From Warburgia ugandensis (taxonomy: Eukaryota > Streptophyta > Magnoliopsida > Canellales > Canellaceae), in contig CP141132.1 in NCBI GenBank assembly GCA_035236585.1, positions 20,993,945 through 21,057,944 on the forward strand: 64,000 bases of DNA. Direction: 5' to 3'. This document shows positions 26,301-39,610 of this stretch, one piece after another. The notes under the pieces are model-generated. The model was not told where the DNA came from and did not search any database. It saw nothing but the letters and a program-made list of their open reading frames with translations. The position numbers and the translations under genes were made by a program. Position 1 is the stretch's first letter. The number at the start of each line of letters is the position of its first letter.

Positions 26301-26686
26301 CTTTGTATTTAATGCAGAAAGATTACCAGCAATAAATGTTGGTAATCACCACCTTATAGATCAATGATGGCACATTAAATTGTGATATTGGGTGCCATGT
26401 TAGTGGGTCCCACACATGGAAAATTACTATTCTATCTCTTTGGTTTAATTTATTAAAATACCTTAATTAAAATAATTAGAAGAGTTTTGTCTGGACTTTG
26501 ATTTTAGTGTTCTTAGTCTTGTTGGATTCCATTTCTTGCGTACATATTAAATATTGATGTTTCAACCAGTGAATCCTTTTCTAAATATTTCAAATTTCTT
26601 GGAAGTCCAATTTCCACAAATTTTTTGAAATTTTATAATTAAGCACACATATATATATATATTGCTCCAAAATGGAAAATATTACG
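23372..26686 (-). mobile_element. Solo LTR of a third gypsy subfamily, nested in the outer 5' LTR
   Basis: A 3315-bp single LTR, minus orientation, with exact 5-bp duplications AAAAG at 23367-23371 and 26687-26691. On the plus strand it begins TGTGACACCCAGG and ends in ATATTACG, close to the gypsy LTR ends around it. No primer site, coding part or second LTR is present. Its body is only distantly like the host LTR, but the order of blocks is similar: AT-rich U3, a purine-rich tract and G-run at 25960-26160, and GATCAACGGCCCAGATC-type phrases. It is therefore a related but separate subfamily. The host LTR's purine-rich block reads on at both sides of the insert. Confidence 0.85.
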
Positions 26687-26869
26687 AAAAGGAAAAGGAG
26701 AAAAGGTATAGGAGAGAAGAAGGAGAAAGGGGAAAGGGAGCCGGTGCTGGAGGAGAAATAGAGAAAGGGGTGTCAGACAGGAAGAGGGCAACATTTGTTA
26801 TCGTGGAAGCGGCATACGGGGACACACTAACCTATCATCCCAGTGTTGCACGTCGGTAGACACGTTTGG

Positions 26870-26994
<125 letters not shown>

Positions 26995-27021
26995 AGGAAA
27001 ATTCATAGGAATTTTCACACC

Positions 27022-27029
27022 TATTTATA
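27022..27029 (-). promoter_or_regulatory. TATA box of the outer 5' LTR
   Basis: TATAAATA on the minus strand, about 30 bp upstream of the (CT)n tract. The 3' LTR equivalent is at 845-852. Confidence 0.5.
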
Positions 27030-27432
27030 GATTTATTTTATCTTTTATTTACTTTTATTATTTTATTAAAAGTAGATTTGTCATGATTACAACTGTAATC
27101 ATTACAAATTCTTATACTTGATGTCTCATGGCCCACTTAAATTTTTGTGGAGCCTATATAAAAGTAATATTACCATTTTGCCCTTATTTAATAAAATTAA
27201 ATTCCAAAAATTGAGAAAAATGCAAAATTTTCATCTAAACTTCAATTTCAGTGTCTTAATGTTATTATACTTGATTTTTTAAGAACAATCCAAATATTCA
27301 TATTTCAACTCCTAATTCCATTTTTATAAAAGGTAAATTTCTTGAAATCTCAAATTCCAATTCTATTTTCAAAATTTTCAATTCACACATTTAATCAATT
27401 TGATCAATTCATAAAAATTTGGGGTTGTTACA

Positions 27433-28069
27433 CCATAGAGGACCCATTGGGGAATCCTTGAAGTATTTAGGTTCCTTCAAATGTGAGGTGACATGAATGC
27501 AAGTAGGTGTTGGATACTGAGCAGCTTTTACATCTTTGGGCTTTGAATGACTAAATTTTTTACAAAGTTTGCATATGATGGGTAGAATGTTTTTAGTTGT
27601 GGCAGTGAAGAGGAAGTGGCGGTAATGGATGGAATGAGAGGAGAGGAATTTGCTAATTGGTTATCATGGAAAGCAACAACACATGTATGGTAGGCAGAGA
27701 TGATGACATAGATGATGTAGAAGGATCACCCATATATAGGTGCATCATAACCAACATCATATGAATGGTGGTATAATCAATGCTGAAGCATCTTTATTAG
27801 AATCAGAAACTCACTAAGGTAGTCATGCTAAAGTGTCTTCCGAAGATAAACAAAGCCATGTTCTTGCAAAGGAAAATCATTTTCATTAAAGACTATGCCT
27901 AAAAATGAACACACACCTAGAAGAGAGATCTAAATAGAAATATTCTTTATTTAGTGCTAGGATTCAACTTGCCAATAATTTGAGTAGCCAAAAAATGGAT
28001 AACTTTGTAGTCAAAGATTCATAGGTGATCATAAGAAGGTGACTTGCAAAAGAGCATTCATATGGTGTC
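27433..28069 (-). pseudogene. Copia-2: integrase C-terminal part and start of RT linker
   Basis: Minus-strand Ty1/copia sequence. Near 28060-28030 it reads PYECSFASH-like, then LNPSTK near 27965, FNEN near 27885, and a KPKDVKA-type linker near 27550. In copia elements this order (end of the integrase core, 'link' region, approach to RT) is standard. The matching upstream part lies at 39611-41460; Copia-1 separates the two. It ends against the outer gypsy LTR at 27432, so the rest of pol is predicted left of the window. It is a fossil with several breaks. Confidence 0.65.
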
Positions 28070-28074
28070 TTTTT

Positions 28075-28518
<444 letters not shown>

Positions 28519-28535
28519 ATTTTTCCCTTCCATTC

Positions 28536-31500
28536 CCATGGGAGGAGAATATGTAGTGTCTCCTTAGTTTGTGTCCATCCTTGATATACATCTGCATAGC
28601 ACTAGCTTCTCGTATGTTTCCATATTTGTCAAAATATCTACTACATTCTCACAACATTGTTTGGTTTTACCATATGCTCCTCTATCACCTCTCATATCCA
28701 ATGATACCAAATGTCAATGTGCTTCATGCATGTATGATACATTGGATTCTTAGCCAAGTTCAAAGCACTTTGACTATCAGAATGTACCATGTATTCTTCT
28801 TCTGTGATACCAAGTTTCTAAATGAACTAATTCATCCACAACTTCTACTATGGCAAGGCACTCTACTTAAATTTTTGATAAGACAAATGTGCTTTTACAA
28901 CTTGGATTACTAACACAAAGTTCTCCCAACAAAAGTGAAGAGAAATTCTAATGTTAACTTTCTTCTATCAAGATCTTCTACTATATCTACATTTGTATAT
29001 CCTTTCAAGATTGATTCTGCTCCTCTAAAACACAAGCACAATTTGGATGTTCCTTCATGTACCTTAATATCCACTTCATGACTTCACAGTGATCTCCTAT
29101 TGGGTTGGATAGGAATCTGGTCACAACTCTTATTACATGAGCAATGTTTGGTGTTGTACAGACCATTGTATACATCAAACTCCCAATGGCCGAGGAGAAG
29201 GAACTAGTGACATCTTAGCTGTTTTCTATCTTGAAGAGGGACATGTGTGCTTACTCAACTTGAAATGATTGCCAAGCGAAGTGTTGACTGGCTTGGTGTT
29301 CTCCATGTTGAACCTCTTGATTATCAGTTCAATGTACTTATGCTATGACAACCACAACTTCTTTGCTTTTTTGCCACATGTTCCTAAAATCTGCTGAGCT
29401 AGGCCTAATCTTTCATGTCAAAGGACTTGGATAACTCCTTGAGCTTGTTGATCATAGTTGCATCTTGACTCACTATTAGTATATCATTGACATAGAGTGG
29501 AAGTATGGCATATTCACATTGTGGGAATCTCTGTACATATATGTATTAATTCACTGAAGTCCTCTTGTATCCTTGACTCATCATGAATGAGTCAAACATC
29601 ATATACCACTATCTTAGTGCTTCCTTAAGACTGTTGAGACTCTTCTTCAACTTGTAGACCAAGTGTATCTTCCGTAGAACTTCAAACCCTTCCAATTGTT
29701 CCATGTAGATTTCTTCTACCAAATCTCTATAAAGAAATGTTGTCTTTACGTCCATCACTTCAAACTCCAGATACTAGTTACTAGTCCAAGTATAGTCCAA
29801 ATTGATGTCACCTTGACTACTAGTAAGAAGATCTCGTCAAAGTTAACTCCCTTCATCTATTCAAAGCCTTTATCAACCAATTGCACTTTGTATTTGATTG
29901 GTTCTCTATTGCTACCTCTTTTTAGTTTGAACGACCATTTATTCTTTAATGCTAATTTGCCCTTAGGAAGTTTTACTAGTTCATAAGTCTAATTCTTCTT
30001 TAGTAAACTAATTTCTTTCTACATGGCTTGGATCCATTTTCCCTTATTTACATATGTTTGTGCTTCCTAAAACCTCTCTGGCTCTCCCTCATCATTAAGC
30101 ATAACATACTTTGATTCTAGATATCTTTATAAAGGAATCAATATGCGACCTCTTGTTGACATTTTATGCTAAGACAACTTCTAGTTGAGGAGTTCCTTCA
30201 CTATCCAATGGTCCTACATCCTCCAGCAGAGGGGTTGATATTCCCCTTGCTCAATATCCTCTGCATCTTCTTCTGGCATAGCTTCTATGTCAACTTGTAC
30301 AGGTGTAACATCTGGTATTAGATCTAAAGCACTGGTACTTACTACATCGGGCTTTTTAGACTCCTCATAGAATTGATTTTCATGCAACACTACATCCTGG
30401 ATGATTCTGTTTCCTTCACAATCCCACTGCCTACATCAAAATTCCTCATCTCTGTATTTGATGAAGATACAATGAGTAAACTTCATGTCAAGCTTCTATC
30501 TCATCTCCTTGTATACAAGTATGAAAGCCTTAGACCCAAAAATTTTAGGTGTGAATACTTACCAGACCACTTTTGTTCTAGAACTTCAAAGTTTAGTGGT
30601 GCTAATGCGGACGTGTTGATCAGGTAATACGCAGTTCGTACAACTTCTCTATAGAATAGCTTAGGTAGCTTAGCCATACTAAGTATGTATCTTACTATCT
30701 CTACGATAGTCCGGTTCATCCTTTCTACTACTCCATTAGGTTGTGGGGTATGTGGAACTATCTTTTAGTATTGAATACCATGCCTCATGCAGTATATCCT
30801 GAACTCCTTTGAGGTATATTCTCCTCCTTTATATGTTTAACATCACTTTAGCTTCTTTCCTGTTTGCCTTTCCACCATAGGTGGAATCTCTTGAAGTGTT
30901 CAAACACTTGATCCTTGCTTTGCACAAAATATACCCATACCGTTCTAGATGCATCATCTATAAAGTTATAAAATATTTGTTCCCACCTAGTGACTCTAAT
31001 TCCATGGGGCTACATACATCTTAGTACACTACACTCAACATATCTTTTCTTTTATTACAAGGGAAAGAAAATGCAACTCTGTGTTGCTTGCCAAACAAAC
31101 AATGTTTACATGGGTTTAGGGTTATACCTTTGGTAACTTTGATGAGTTGCTTCTTCTCGAGCATGAGCAGCCCTTTCTCTTATGTGGCCAAGTTTCTTGT
31201 GCAAAAGATTCTATGATGCCTCATCTTCTACTGCGTTGAGGCTGTTTCTATATATCTTTATATGAGTCTTGTATAGGGTGTGTTAGATATGTTCCCTTGC
31301 TAAGATCATATCACCTTTCATCAGTTTATAAGTATTGTTGCCAAAGTAGTTGGTATAGCCTTGCCGATTAAGGGCTGGGACTAAGATCATGTTCAAGTGG
31401 AGTTCCTGAATGTACTGCACCTCTTTAAGCACCATTGTGCAACCATGATTTGTCTTGATCTATACGTCTCAAATCCTTACTATTTTGGAGGAACTATTAT

Positions 31501-32510
31501 TCCCCATCTTCACAATATCAAAATCTCCTTCCTTACAAGTGATGATGAACTCTTTTATGAGGACTGATATGGTTGGAGGTTGCTACATCTACCACCCACT
31601 CTATTCTACTAGTCACTACAAGTAGGCATAAATTTTCTTCAACAGAGAGCACTACAATGTCTTATGCAATAATGATAAGTGTTTCACAATTATGCTCCTT
31701 TGATTTGTTTTATCCTAACTCATTTAGTATTTTATATCTTTTCACATATGGCCCGCAATCTCGCAATGGAAGCGCTTGTATTTTCCCCTATGCTGGCTCT
31801 TGGATATTTTGTTATCCTAAGATATCCCCCAATTTTTGCTTTTACTCCTCCCTCTACCCTTGCCTCTTCTAGTATACTTGTTTTCTATAGCCAGGGCGTG
31901 TGCCTGGTCCATGTCATCTTCTTTTCTTCTAACCACTTCATTAAATAGGGAAATCCTTGACCATAGCAATGGTAAGTTTATCATCTAGAGTTGAGTTACC
32001 GAGAGGGTTACTAGAGTCTCTCAACTATCAAGCAAGAAACTTAGTAGTAGTAGGGCCTGCTTTTCATCCCCTAAGCGTAGCTCAATTGAACCAAGCTGAT
32101 TCACCAATTTCTGGAATTCAATGGTGTGCATAGCAATGGTGGCTCCCCTCTTTAGTTTAAGGTTTATAAGCCTTTTCATTTGAAGAACCTTGCTTCTGCA
32201 GTCTTTGCCTAGTACATGTTCTCTAGTTATTCTAAAGAACACATGCATTATCTTCTTGTGCCATGTGGTGAAAGACATTATGTTTGATCCATTGCTTAAT
32301 TTGACTTGTTGTTTTCTTGTTTATTTTAATCCAATCTTTTTTATGAGGTTCCTTAAGGCCTTGCTCTCTTATCTTCTAACTGATGATAGAGATCTTTACA
32401 GTAGAAAAGATCTTCTGCCTTAGGTCTCCACAAGGTGTAGTTTCTAGCAGTGAGCTTTATCATAGCTCTTGTTGTCATGTTTCGTGAACCAGAATCCTTT
32501 ATCGATTCTT
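28536..32510 (-). pseudogene. Copia-1 gag-pol: gag, protease, integrase, RT, RNase H
   Basis: Sense order on the minus strand: gag starting near 32480 (MTTRAMIKLTARNYTLW) with a typical copia gag core around 32280-32020 (KLVNQLGSIELRLGDEKQALLLLSFL); a protease/pre-integrase zone about 31560-31130; integrase about 31050-30500, with a clear block at 30719-30600 (MNRTIVE, YREVVRTAYYLINTSA); RT about 30000-29100; and RNase H about 29000-28600 (YMVHSDSQSALNLAKN). Integrase before RT is the copia order. The wording of gag and integrase is closest to TNT1/Tork-type elements. It carries many breaks and is a fossil. It encoded the element's particle, integration and reverse transcription functions. 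Confidence 0.85.
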
Positions 32511-33340
32511 AGTATCTTTTTCCAACCTTTCAGAGACAAACCATAAAAAAAGCACTAAGGATAATCAAAGAACCTTACGAGGAGTGTTCTTATCAAATTT
32601 GAAGGGTACAAAAAAATTTCATCTACAGCGGTGTCCTTGTTAATTTTGTGGCTAGTAATTAAACATACAAGTGGTGTGCATGTAAATATTAGGGGTGCTA
32701 TTTTAGTTCATCAAGAGATGCACTTGTCAATTTAGAGGTCACTAATTTTGTTCTTGGGGTGCCATTATCAATTTTTGGGGGGAGCTAAATTTAGGCTTTC
32801 TTATAAAAGGAATAGGATGAAAATCTAGCCTCTATTTTCATCTCATCCTGGTATGGCAATATCCTTCTCTGGCTCCCATTCGATTCCCAGTGATTTCTAC
32901 CAACTGCCCATTCCATATCTGGGTGCTATTTATCCTTAAGGGCCTATGATAGTGGAGATTCTCAATTGAGTGGTCGTCATCGGCCTTGCCTTATATTATA
33001 TTTCCTTCCTCAGCAATGGTGGAGGGGACCAGTAGGCTATCACAATTTTTTATAGTCAAAATGGTGACGAATAAAGATGCTTATTCTGTCTCACTAACAT
33101 GCCCCCATTTTTTATTTGGTCTTTTACCAATCACCTAAACCCATCGATCTTCTTCCCTCCTTTCTTCGGTCAATGGTGGGCACCGGCTCCCTTTCTCCTT
33201 TCCCTCTTTTGTATGTTCTACTGAGATCAATCAGTTATGGTTGCTGATCTCCACTCATTTGCTTTGGTTGGCTGTGAGGTCTCCCAACTGACTGATTAAT
33301 TCTATTCCTCCCCTGCGCTCATCTGCATAGGGCTAAAACT
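32511..33340. other. Untranslated stretch upstream of Copia-1 gag, with degenerate repeats
   Basis: No coding sequence is seen. Between about 32590 and 32790 loosely repeated phrases occur (GGTG..CTTGTCAATTT..GGGG), three to four times. A TATAAAAGG box on the plus strand near 32803-32811 could be a decayed promoter. The stretch may be Copia-1 leader plus the left part of the inserted LTR-type remnant; the boundary is not resolved. Confidence 0.35.
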
Positions 33341-34285
33341 ACCTATTTTGGTAAAAAATATTGAAAAGTAGGGTATGTAGTGATAAATGTGTAATTTTGT
33401 ACTAATACTACCTAATTAGTTACCCATGTATTATAACTTATAGTGTTAAATTAGGGTTTTTGGCTAAAATTCGTAACACATGTATTTCTAACATAATGAC
33501 TCAAAATTTTGATATTTTGTAGGCTCAAAGGCTAATACAGGGTAAATATATGATTAATCATATTTTTCTAGGATTTAATTAGGAATTTTGACTTTTTGTA
33601 GGAAGTGAGATGATGATTCGATGGCTGAGATTGATCAAGATGAAAATTGACGATCAAGATTAAAAGATCAAGTCAAAGCCTCAAAGTCATCATTTCACCA
33701 TGAGATCAAGGATTATCTTAAGATCACTTGAAGATGGAATGGAAGGAGTCAAAGGTGGCCAAAGTGGGTCTATGCATAAGCCACAAAGCCATTACAAACC
33801 ATGAAGAAGGTGACAAGCTAAGGAGCCTAGCTAACCACCAAAGCTAAGGATTTGAGCCACATGAGACAAACTACATGGAAGGCTAGGATTGGAGGAAAAT
33901 TCATAGGATTATCCATGGGATTCTAGGGATATTTTGAAGATAATTAAGAAAAAATCCATTTTGATAAGGTAGCATGTTGTCACAGGCTTGCACTGCAAGG
34001 TCCACGACCAAGGCTTGAAGGCTCCATGGAAGACTTATTTGGCTTGTGGACAAGGTTCAAGAGGCTTAAACCCATTGGTTAAGATCCATGGAGGAGGGCC
34101 TGATTCTAGAAGGCCTAGGTTCTGGAAGACTCCATGTAAATATCTTGAAAGAGGGAAGGTTAGGGACTTGTGTGGAGTTGTGTAGAGCTTTCTAGAGTGA
34201 GTCTAGAACAGTCCTTAACCATTGGATTAGTGACATTTGTAATAATCCGGACCATCCATTGAGGAGGTGGATGGGGGACAACAAG

Positions 34286-34293
34286 TATAAATA
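34286..34293 (+). promoter_or_regulatory. TATA box in the LTR-like region (first)
   Basis: TATAAATA, followed about 25-30 bases on by an AATAAGCTCAGATCAGCTCAGAG-like start/polyadenylation zone typical of LTR R regions. Confidence 0.45.
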
Positions 34294-35245
34294 GGTGTAA
34301 GCTCCTCAGTTGTAATAAGCTCAGATCAGCTCAGAGTTCAGTTAAAGTGAATACATTAGGAGAGTTCCTTTCTGAGTTCTCTTGAATTCCTCTCATTGCT
34401 TGAGTGGGTGAGTGAGTGTAGCCCTAGCAAGTGAGAGTTTGGGGTAAAAGGCTGACTTGTGCCCAGGAATTGGAGTTGTGCACAAGTGCCACACGGGTTT
34501 AGCATAGGTGAAAGTGCAACCCCGTGACAATGTGGACCAATAGGAAGATACCACTCTTTTTCATGTTTTTCCCATATTTTTTTTCTCACTTTCCACCTCA
34601 CCACTAAGGGGCACTATGAATTTCACTTTCCTATCTAAGAGTCCTATCTTTCTAAGACTCTAACACCTTCCTAAACTTCCAACCAATCCTAGAGTGCCAC
34701 ATAATGTATCCAACCAATTTTCACTTCTTAGGAAACTACCTAGCCAATCATGTCTTCCCCCTTTAACTCTCTTCCTCATCTCTTTCATGTCCCTCTCTTT
34801 CCTCCCACCTTCCATTCCTCATTGGACATTCCACGTGAAAAATTTCAAGGGAGGGAGTTTCACATGAAACTCCTACGAAGTAGGATCTTCCCTCCCCTCA
34901 TCCACCTTCCTAAGATTCACCTAAAGTCCTAACCCATTACCCAAGCATCCCCTTCCACCACACCCATCTTTCTTAATCTCTTTCCCTCTCTATATCCAAT
35001 CCCCTTTCCCTCCTCATCTCCCTATAATTTCCATAGCCATCCATGATTTTTGCAAGATGGAGACATCCCCTCCTAAAAAAGTGACATCTCCTACCTTGTC
35101 TCCCTTCAAGTCTTCCACTTGATTGCCTCCTTAAGAAAATCCTAGGCAGCCCTTCATATCCTCATCCTGGCCTTCTAATCCTCTTCCCATTTCATCTCCA
35201 CCACACCTTTTCTTTAAGTCAGATTAAGAAACTCCACAAACAAAA

Positions 35246-35254
35246 TATATAAAG
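35246..35254 (+). promoter_or_regulatory. TATA box in the LTR-like region (second)
   Basis: TATATAAAG in front of a pyrimidine-rich stretch (about 35300-35420). Confidence 0.4.
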
Positions 35255-36709
35255 ACCCCAAATAGGAGTTCTACGCATAGATCCTTGGAGAGAGGGTTGA
35301 ACGCATTCCACCTTTTCCCGTCTTCTTCTCCCCAATGCCTCCCTTCCTCCTTTAAGAGTTTCATAGTTTTCTCCTTGGGGCCTTCAACTTTGAGGCAGCC
35401 ATCCATCTTTTGTCTTCCATTCCTCCCTTAGTTCTAGTTCATGTTTTGATTGTCTACTTTTTTAAGGGATGGTTTATCTTGCTCTTCCATTATTTGGATT
35501 ATTGTTTGATGTATGATTGCCTCTAGTTCATGCATAGTGTTCACCCTTGCTTGCTTTTCAATTTGTCATCTCTTTTGGTAGCCAGCCTTCTTTGTTCCTT
35601 TTACATTCAATGTTTCCTTTCCTTTGGAGTGACATCCAAGGGAAAAGTTCCCTTGAATCTCATTGTTCTCCTTCTTGAAACTTTATTTTCTTTGCCTTGT
35701 TCTAAATCTATTTCTAGGTGATTTATCTTATGGGTTCCATGCGTGATGCTTTGAGATATTGGCTGTGAATCATGGATAAATTAAAGTTATTTGGAATGAG
35801 ATTTTCTTCGTGGAATAGTGTGTATCATTTCTTGTTTTATTACATGTATATGGGCACTATTATGGATGTAACCCTCATCTTAGTGAATTAAACTAATTGA
35901 TTAACTTTCTAGTTTGAGTTGAATGGTTTCATGCACTTTTCCTCAAGTAACTACACACACTTTACCTTGGCTATTTTCATGCATTCCATGCTATATTAAT
36001 TGCATCAACTTTCACATAGATCTAATAAAGGTTGCACACACTCCATACCCTTGTACCATGAGCACAAATCTTGAGTTATGCACATGGTTTTGAGGAATGT
36101 TTCATGAAGTAGTTCTTTGATATCCTTGTTAGAAGTATAGTTCTTCATTAGATTAGCATGCATCCTAAGTGTTTACATGCTTCATTTATAGTTGATCATA
36201 TATGCATTAGGCTTACATGCTCATTAGTTTCCAATTTGTGCATCTTGTAGCATTCGTTCATCATGAACGAGGTACACTATTATTGATGATTTTGTGCATA
36301 GTGAGTGATTGATTTTCTCTCTTAATTTTGATTGTTTCCTTATACTTAGTCCCATTAGTTTGTTATGTGTTATTTAGAACATTTCTAATTTTCATGTTTA
36401 GAAAGTTTAGTTTAGGAAAGTGGTAGATTTAGAAGGTTTTAATCTTAGGAAAGTTTTAATTTTAGAAAGTAATGCTTTTAGGGAAGTTTATAAATTTTTA
36501 GCATCTTGACATATTTCCATATCTCACTTTTATGTTTTTGATAATAGATTAGGACAAATATATCACTATCTTTCACTAGGTTGGATAATTTAAGTAAGGA
36601 CCACTAATATCATAAATGTTTGATTCCTCATGTTATCAACCTCCTTTGCATGAATTACTATACCCATTCGTATGCTTGCAAGTTTTAACTTAAAATCATA
36701 GCACATTTT

Positions 36710-36727
36710 TGGCACCGTTGCTAGGGA
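36710..36727 (+). other. Primer-binding site, tRNA-Asp type
   Basis: TGGCACCGTTGCTAGGGA is two changes away from the TGGCGCCGTTGCCGGGGA site used by many plant Athila/Tat gypsy elements. It differs from the Met-type site of the other gypsy elements in this window, so this is another lineage. Confidence 0.7.
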
Positions 36728-39050
36728 AACACAATGGTTTGTGTAGTGGGCCATACCTTAAATATTTACCTATAGTTTAGGTTTAGGGTGCATTAGTTTA
36801 GGATTTTCATCTTTTTTTTTACATTTTATTGCCATATTTCCCATATTCACCATAATTGTTTGATTTTTGTGTAAAGGAAATTGGCAAAGAGTGACAATGA
36901 TCCTATGAGCCATGGCTTCATCAACATAGATTAGGTTTTCATTGCTTTTCAATATTAGGATTTGAGTGAAATTGTAATGAGGCTTATTGTTAGTTTGATT
37001 TTATTTAATTTTTAAATGGGTTGTAATAATATAGGGCAATTGTAGGGTATGGTGACCCAAACTTGATCATCATTGAAACCCTCATTGTGAGTAATCTTCA
37101 CCCAAGTTTTAATTTTCTAGTATAAAGTGCATTTAGTGTAAAATTGCATTTGTAATGATAGTTTAAATCATATAGATTAGGGTCATGCATTGATATATGT
37201 TGCATAATTCTTAGGATTGTTACATTAGTTCAAGAACCTATTTAACAAAGGTTAACCTAAGCCTGGCTGTAACAAAGGCATATGCTACGTGGTTATACTG
37301 TGTGGTCTGTTGAAGTGCTTGAAGCTTGTTTATATTTTTATAGTGAAATGAAACTTAATGTTAATAAGGGCCCCATAGGAACCCTTATAAGATAAGGACT
37401 GGATTTCATCACTAGATCCTTGGCCAACCTAGGAATCAATCAAGATCCTTGTATGTTTGCAATCCCAACCCTTGAACATAATTTAAAATCAAGTAGAAAG
37501 AGACTTAGGGATTGAGCTTATAGGAACCTTTTTGAAGGGTTAGGTCAATTGTCACTCCAGTGGCTTCTAATTACTGTGGTTGAGGTCTAAATGCCTCTTA
37601 ACATGAGGAATGTACTAACCATTTTAGAGCAAAACCTAACTGGTAAGCAATAGTCTAGCTTACATTAAAGTAAAAGATCATCAAGTCAGCTCATTAACAA
37701 GCTACTAGGATTGGTTATGCATCATTTAGCTTAGACTAGCATTTTGATTGCATCATATAGTTAAGGGTTTTCATTAAAAAGAAAAGAAAAGAGAAAAAGT
37801 ACTCACTCATTGTATAGAACGATTTTTCTCATTATATATAAAGATTGATTACAATGGCTTATCAAGAAGGGGATATGTATAGGCTAACTAGTACACTGGA
37901 TATGTTATTTACTACAAGACAATATACTGAGTCATATGCATAATCTCAGTACAACAATTCTGCCTATTTTGAACAACAATCTCCCATTCATCCATGGCCA
38001 TCAAGCTCCACATACAATGAATACTATCATGAGCCAGTGGATGCACCCAATGCATTCACATACCTTAGCAATGATTACTATTCTGAGACAAACTATAATG
38101 TATGGGCTAGGCATCATGAACAACCATGGTCTCAAGAGCACCAATATCAGGAAGAACCACAATGGTCCCACCCGTATCTATACTATCATGATTATCAAGA
38201 ATATCTCGGTCAACCATCATGGATTCAACCTGCCCAACCCTTTTTCAGTACCCCAATACCACAACAATACTAATCTTATTAGTCGTTTCCTCTACAACAT
38301 GAAGAACTATCATTAGAAGAGAATGTGCAGTGACTTAGTGACTTAATAGATCAAAATCTTGATGCACTTCAAAATGGGGTTGTGTTAATGAAACAAATTA
38401 GGAAAGAGAGTGAAAAAACACTTGAAAGAATTTCAAGGTGAGAATCACCAATTCCTATTGAATCTTAATGTTTTTCGCCAACCTTGACCATTGATATTGA
38501 TGATAGGATAGAAATATCTTATGCTTATTCTGAGCCACAAAGCCCACAACCTGCGACTCATATCTACTCGCGCCATTTCCTCCTCCTTATTACACTTATG
38601 ATGAAGAGACTTTCATTGATGAAGATAATGGACCCTTAGAAAAATTCAACCCAGATCCTCTAGAATCATTTCCTACTTATTTTTTTATGAATTTGATAAA
38701 GACACATTAATTGAGGAGGTAATGAGTTGTTGGATATTGTGCCTTTGATAAATACTTTTCAATGGCAAGCTAAAGTAGAAACCCCTACAGAGCCTGAAAT
38801 ACAAATTGCGCCTTGCAAAGTAGAAGATATACTTGATTGGGACCTGCAGAACTTACTTGAACAAATATCAAATAGTAATATAAGCCCAATCAAAACCTTA
38901 CCTATGCTAATTGAACAGGAAGAAGAAGAGTTAGTTAATGTAGTGGTCCTATATCAACCAACTCTAGGATACACATTAGAAGATAATCAGAATTTAAGCT
39001 AAACCATGTCCCTATCTCTAGTAATACTTGAACTACCTTTTAGGAAAGTG
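36728..39050 (+). pseudogene. Leader and gag-like remnant of the Tat/Athila-type element
   Basis: About 1.1 kb of leader, which includes the module shared with the solo LTR at 15.6 kb, leads to a reading frame beginning at 37854 (MAYQEGDMYRLTSTLDML). The product is rich in Tyr, His, Gln and Pro (PWSQEHQYQEEPQWSHPYL), then has a helical stretch (LIDQNLDALQNGVVLMKQIR). This composition fits the N-terminal gag of Tat/Athila elements, but that is a family impression, not a domain match. It is broken in several places. No protease, RT or integrase follows, and no 3' LTR was recognised before Copia-1 leader resumes near 39.05 kb. Confidence 0.45.
37331..37732 (+). repeat. Dispersed module shared with 15641-16120
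   Basis: Second copy of the roughly 400-bp module found in the solo gypsy LTR, same strand, by eye about 75-80% alike. Here it lies in the leader of a different element type. Confidence 0.6.
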
Positions 39051-39155
39051 TAGAGTCAGCTTATACCCCAACTTCAAGAAAAAAGTATGGGAGGAGGAAA
39101 AAGATGAACTAAGAACAATGGTCACTTTGTTATGACCTATGCTATGATACCACTT
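39051..39155 (-). other. Copia-1 leader with tRNA-Met primer-binding site
   Basis: On the minus strand the 5' LTR end (CTAAACTAACA) is followed by AAGTGGTATCATAGC, a tRNA-Met-type primer site (about 39139-39153). The leader runs on to about 39050, where the inserted remnant is met. Confidence 0.7.
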
Positions 39156-39605
<450 letters not shown>

Positions 39606-39610
39606 TTTTT

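Larger units (their letters stand above)
33341..36705 (+). mobile_element. LTR-like region of a Tat/Athila-type remnant inside Copia-1
   Basis: Non-coding sequence ending in CATAGCACA directly before a tRNA-Asp-type primer site (36710-36727), so the part next to it should be a 5' LTR. There are two good TATA boxes: TATAAATA at 34286-34293 and TATATAAAG at 35246-35254, the latter followed by a CT-rich zone. Two boxes suggest either one very long LTR or two LTRs, one nested in or abutting the other, with a possible boundary near 34.6 kb. I found no second copy in the window to prove LTR limits. Family assignment rests on the primer site and on the gag-like wording downstream. Confidence 0.5.

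Noticed and set aside
37936-38316. His/Asn/Met-rich frame overlapping the gag-like frame
   Set aside because: It is a frame shadow of the Tyr/His/Gln-rich gag-like region that starts at 37854.
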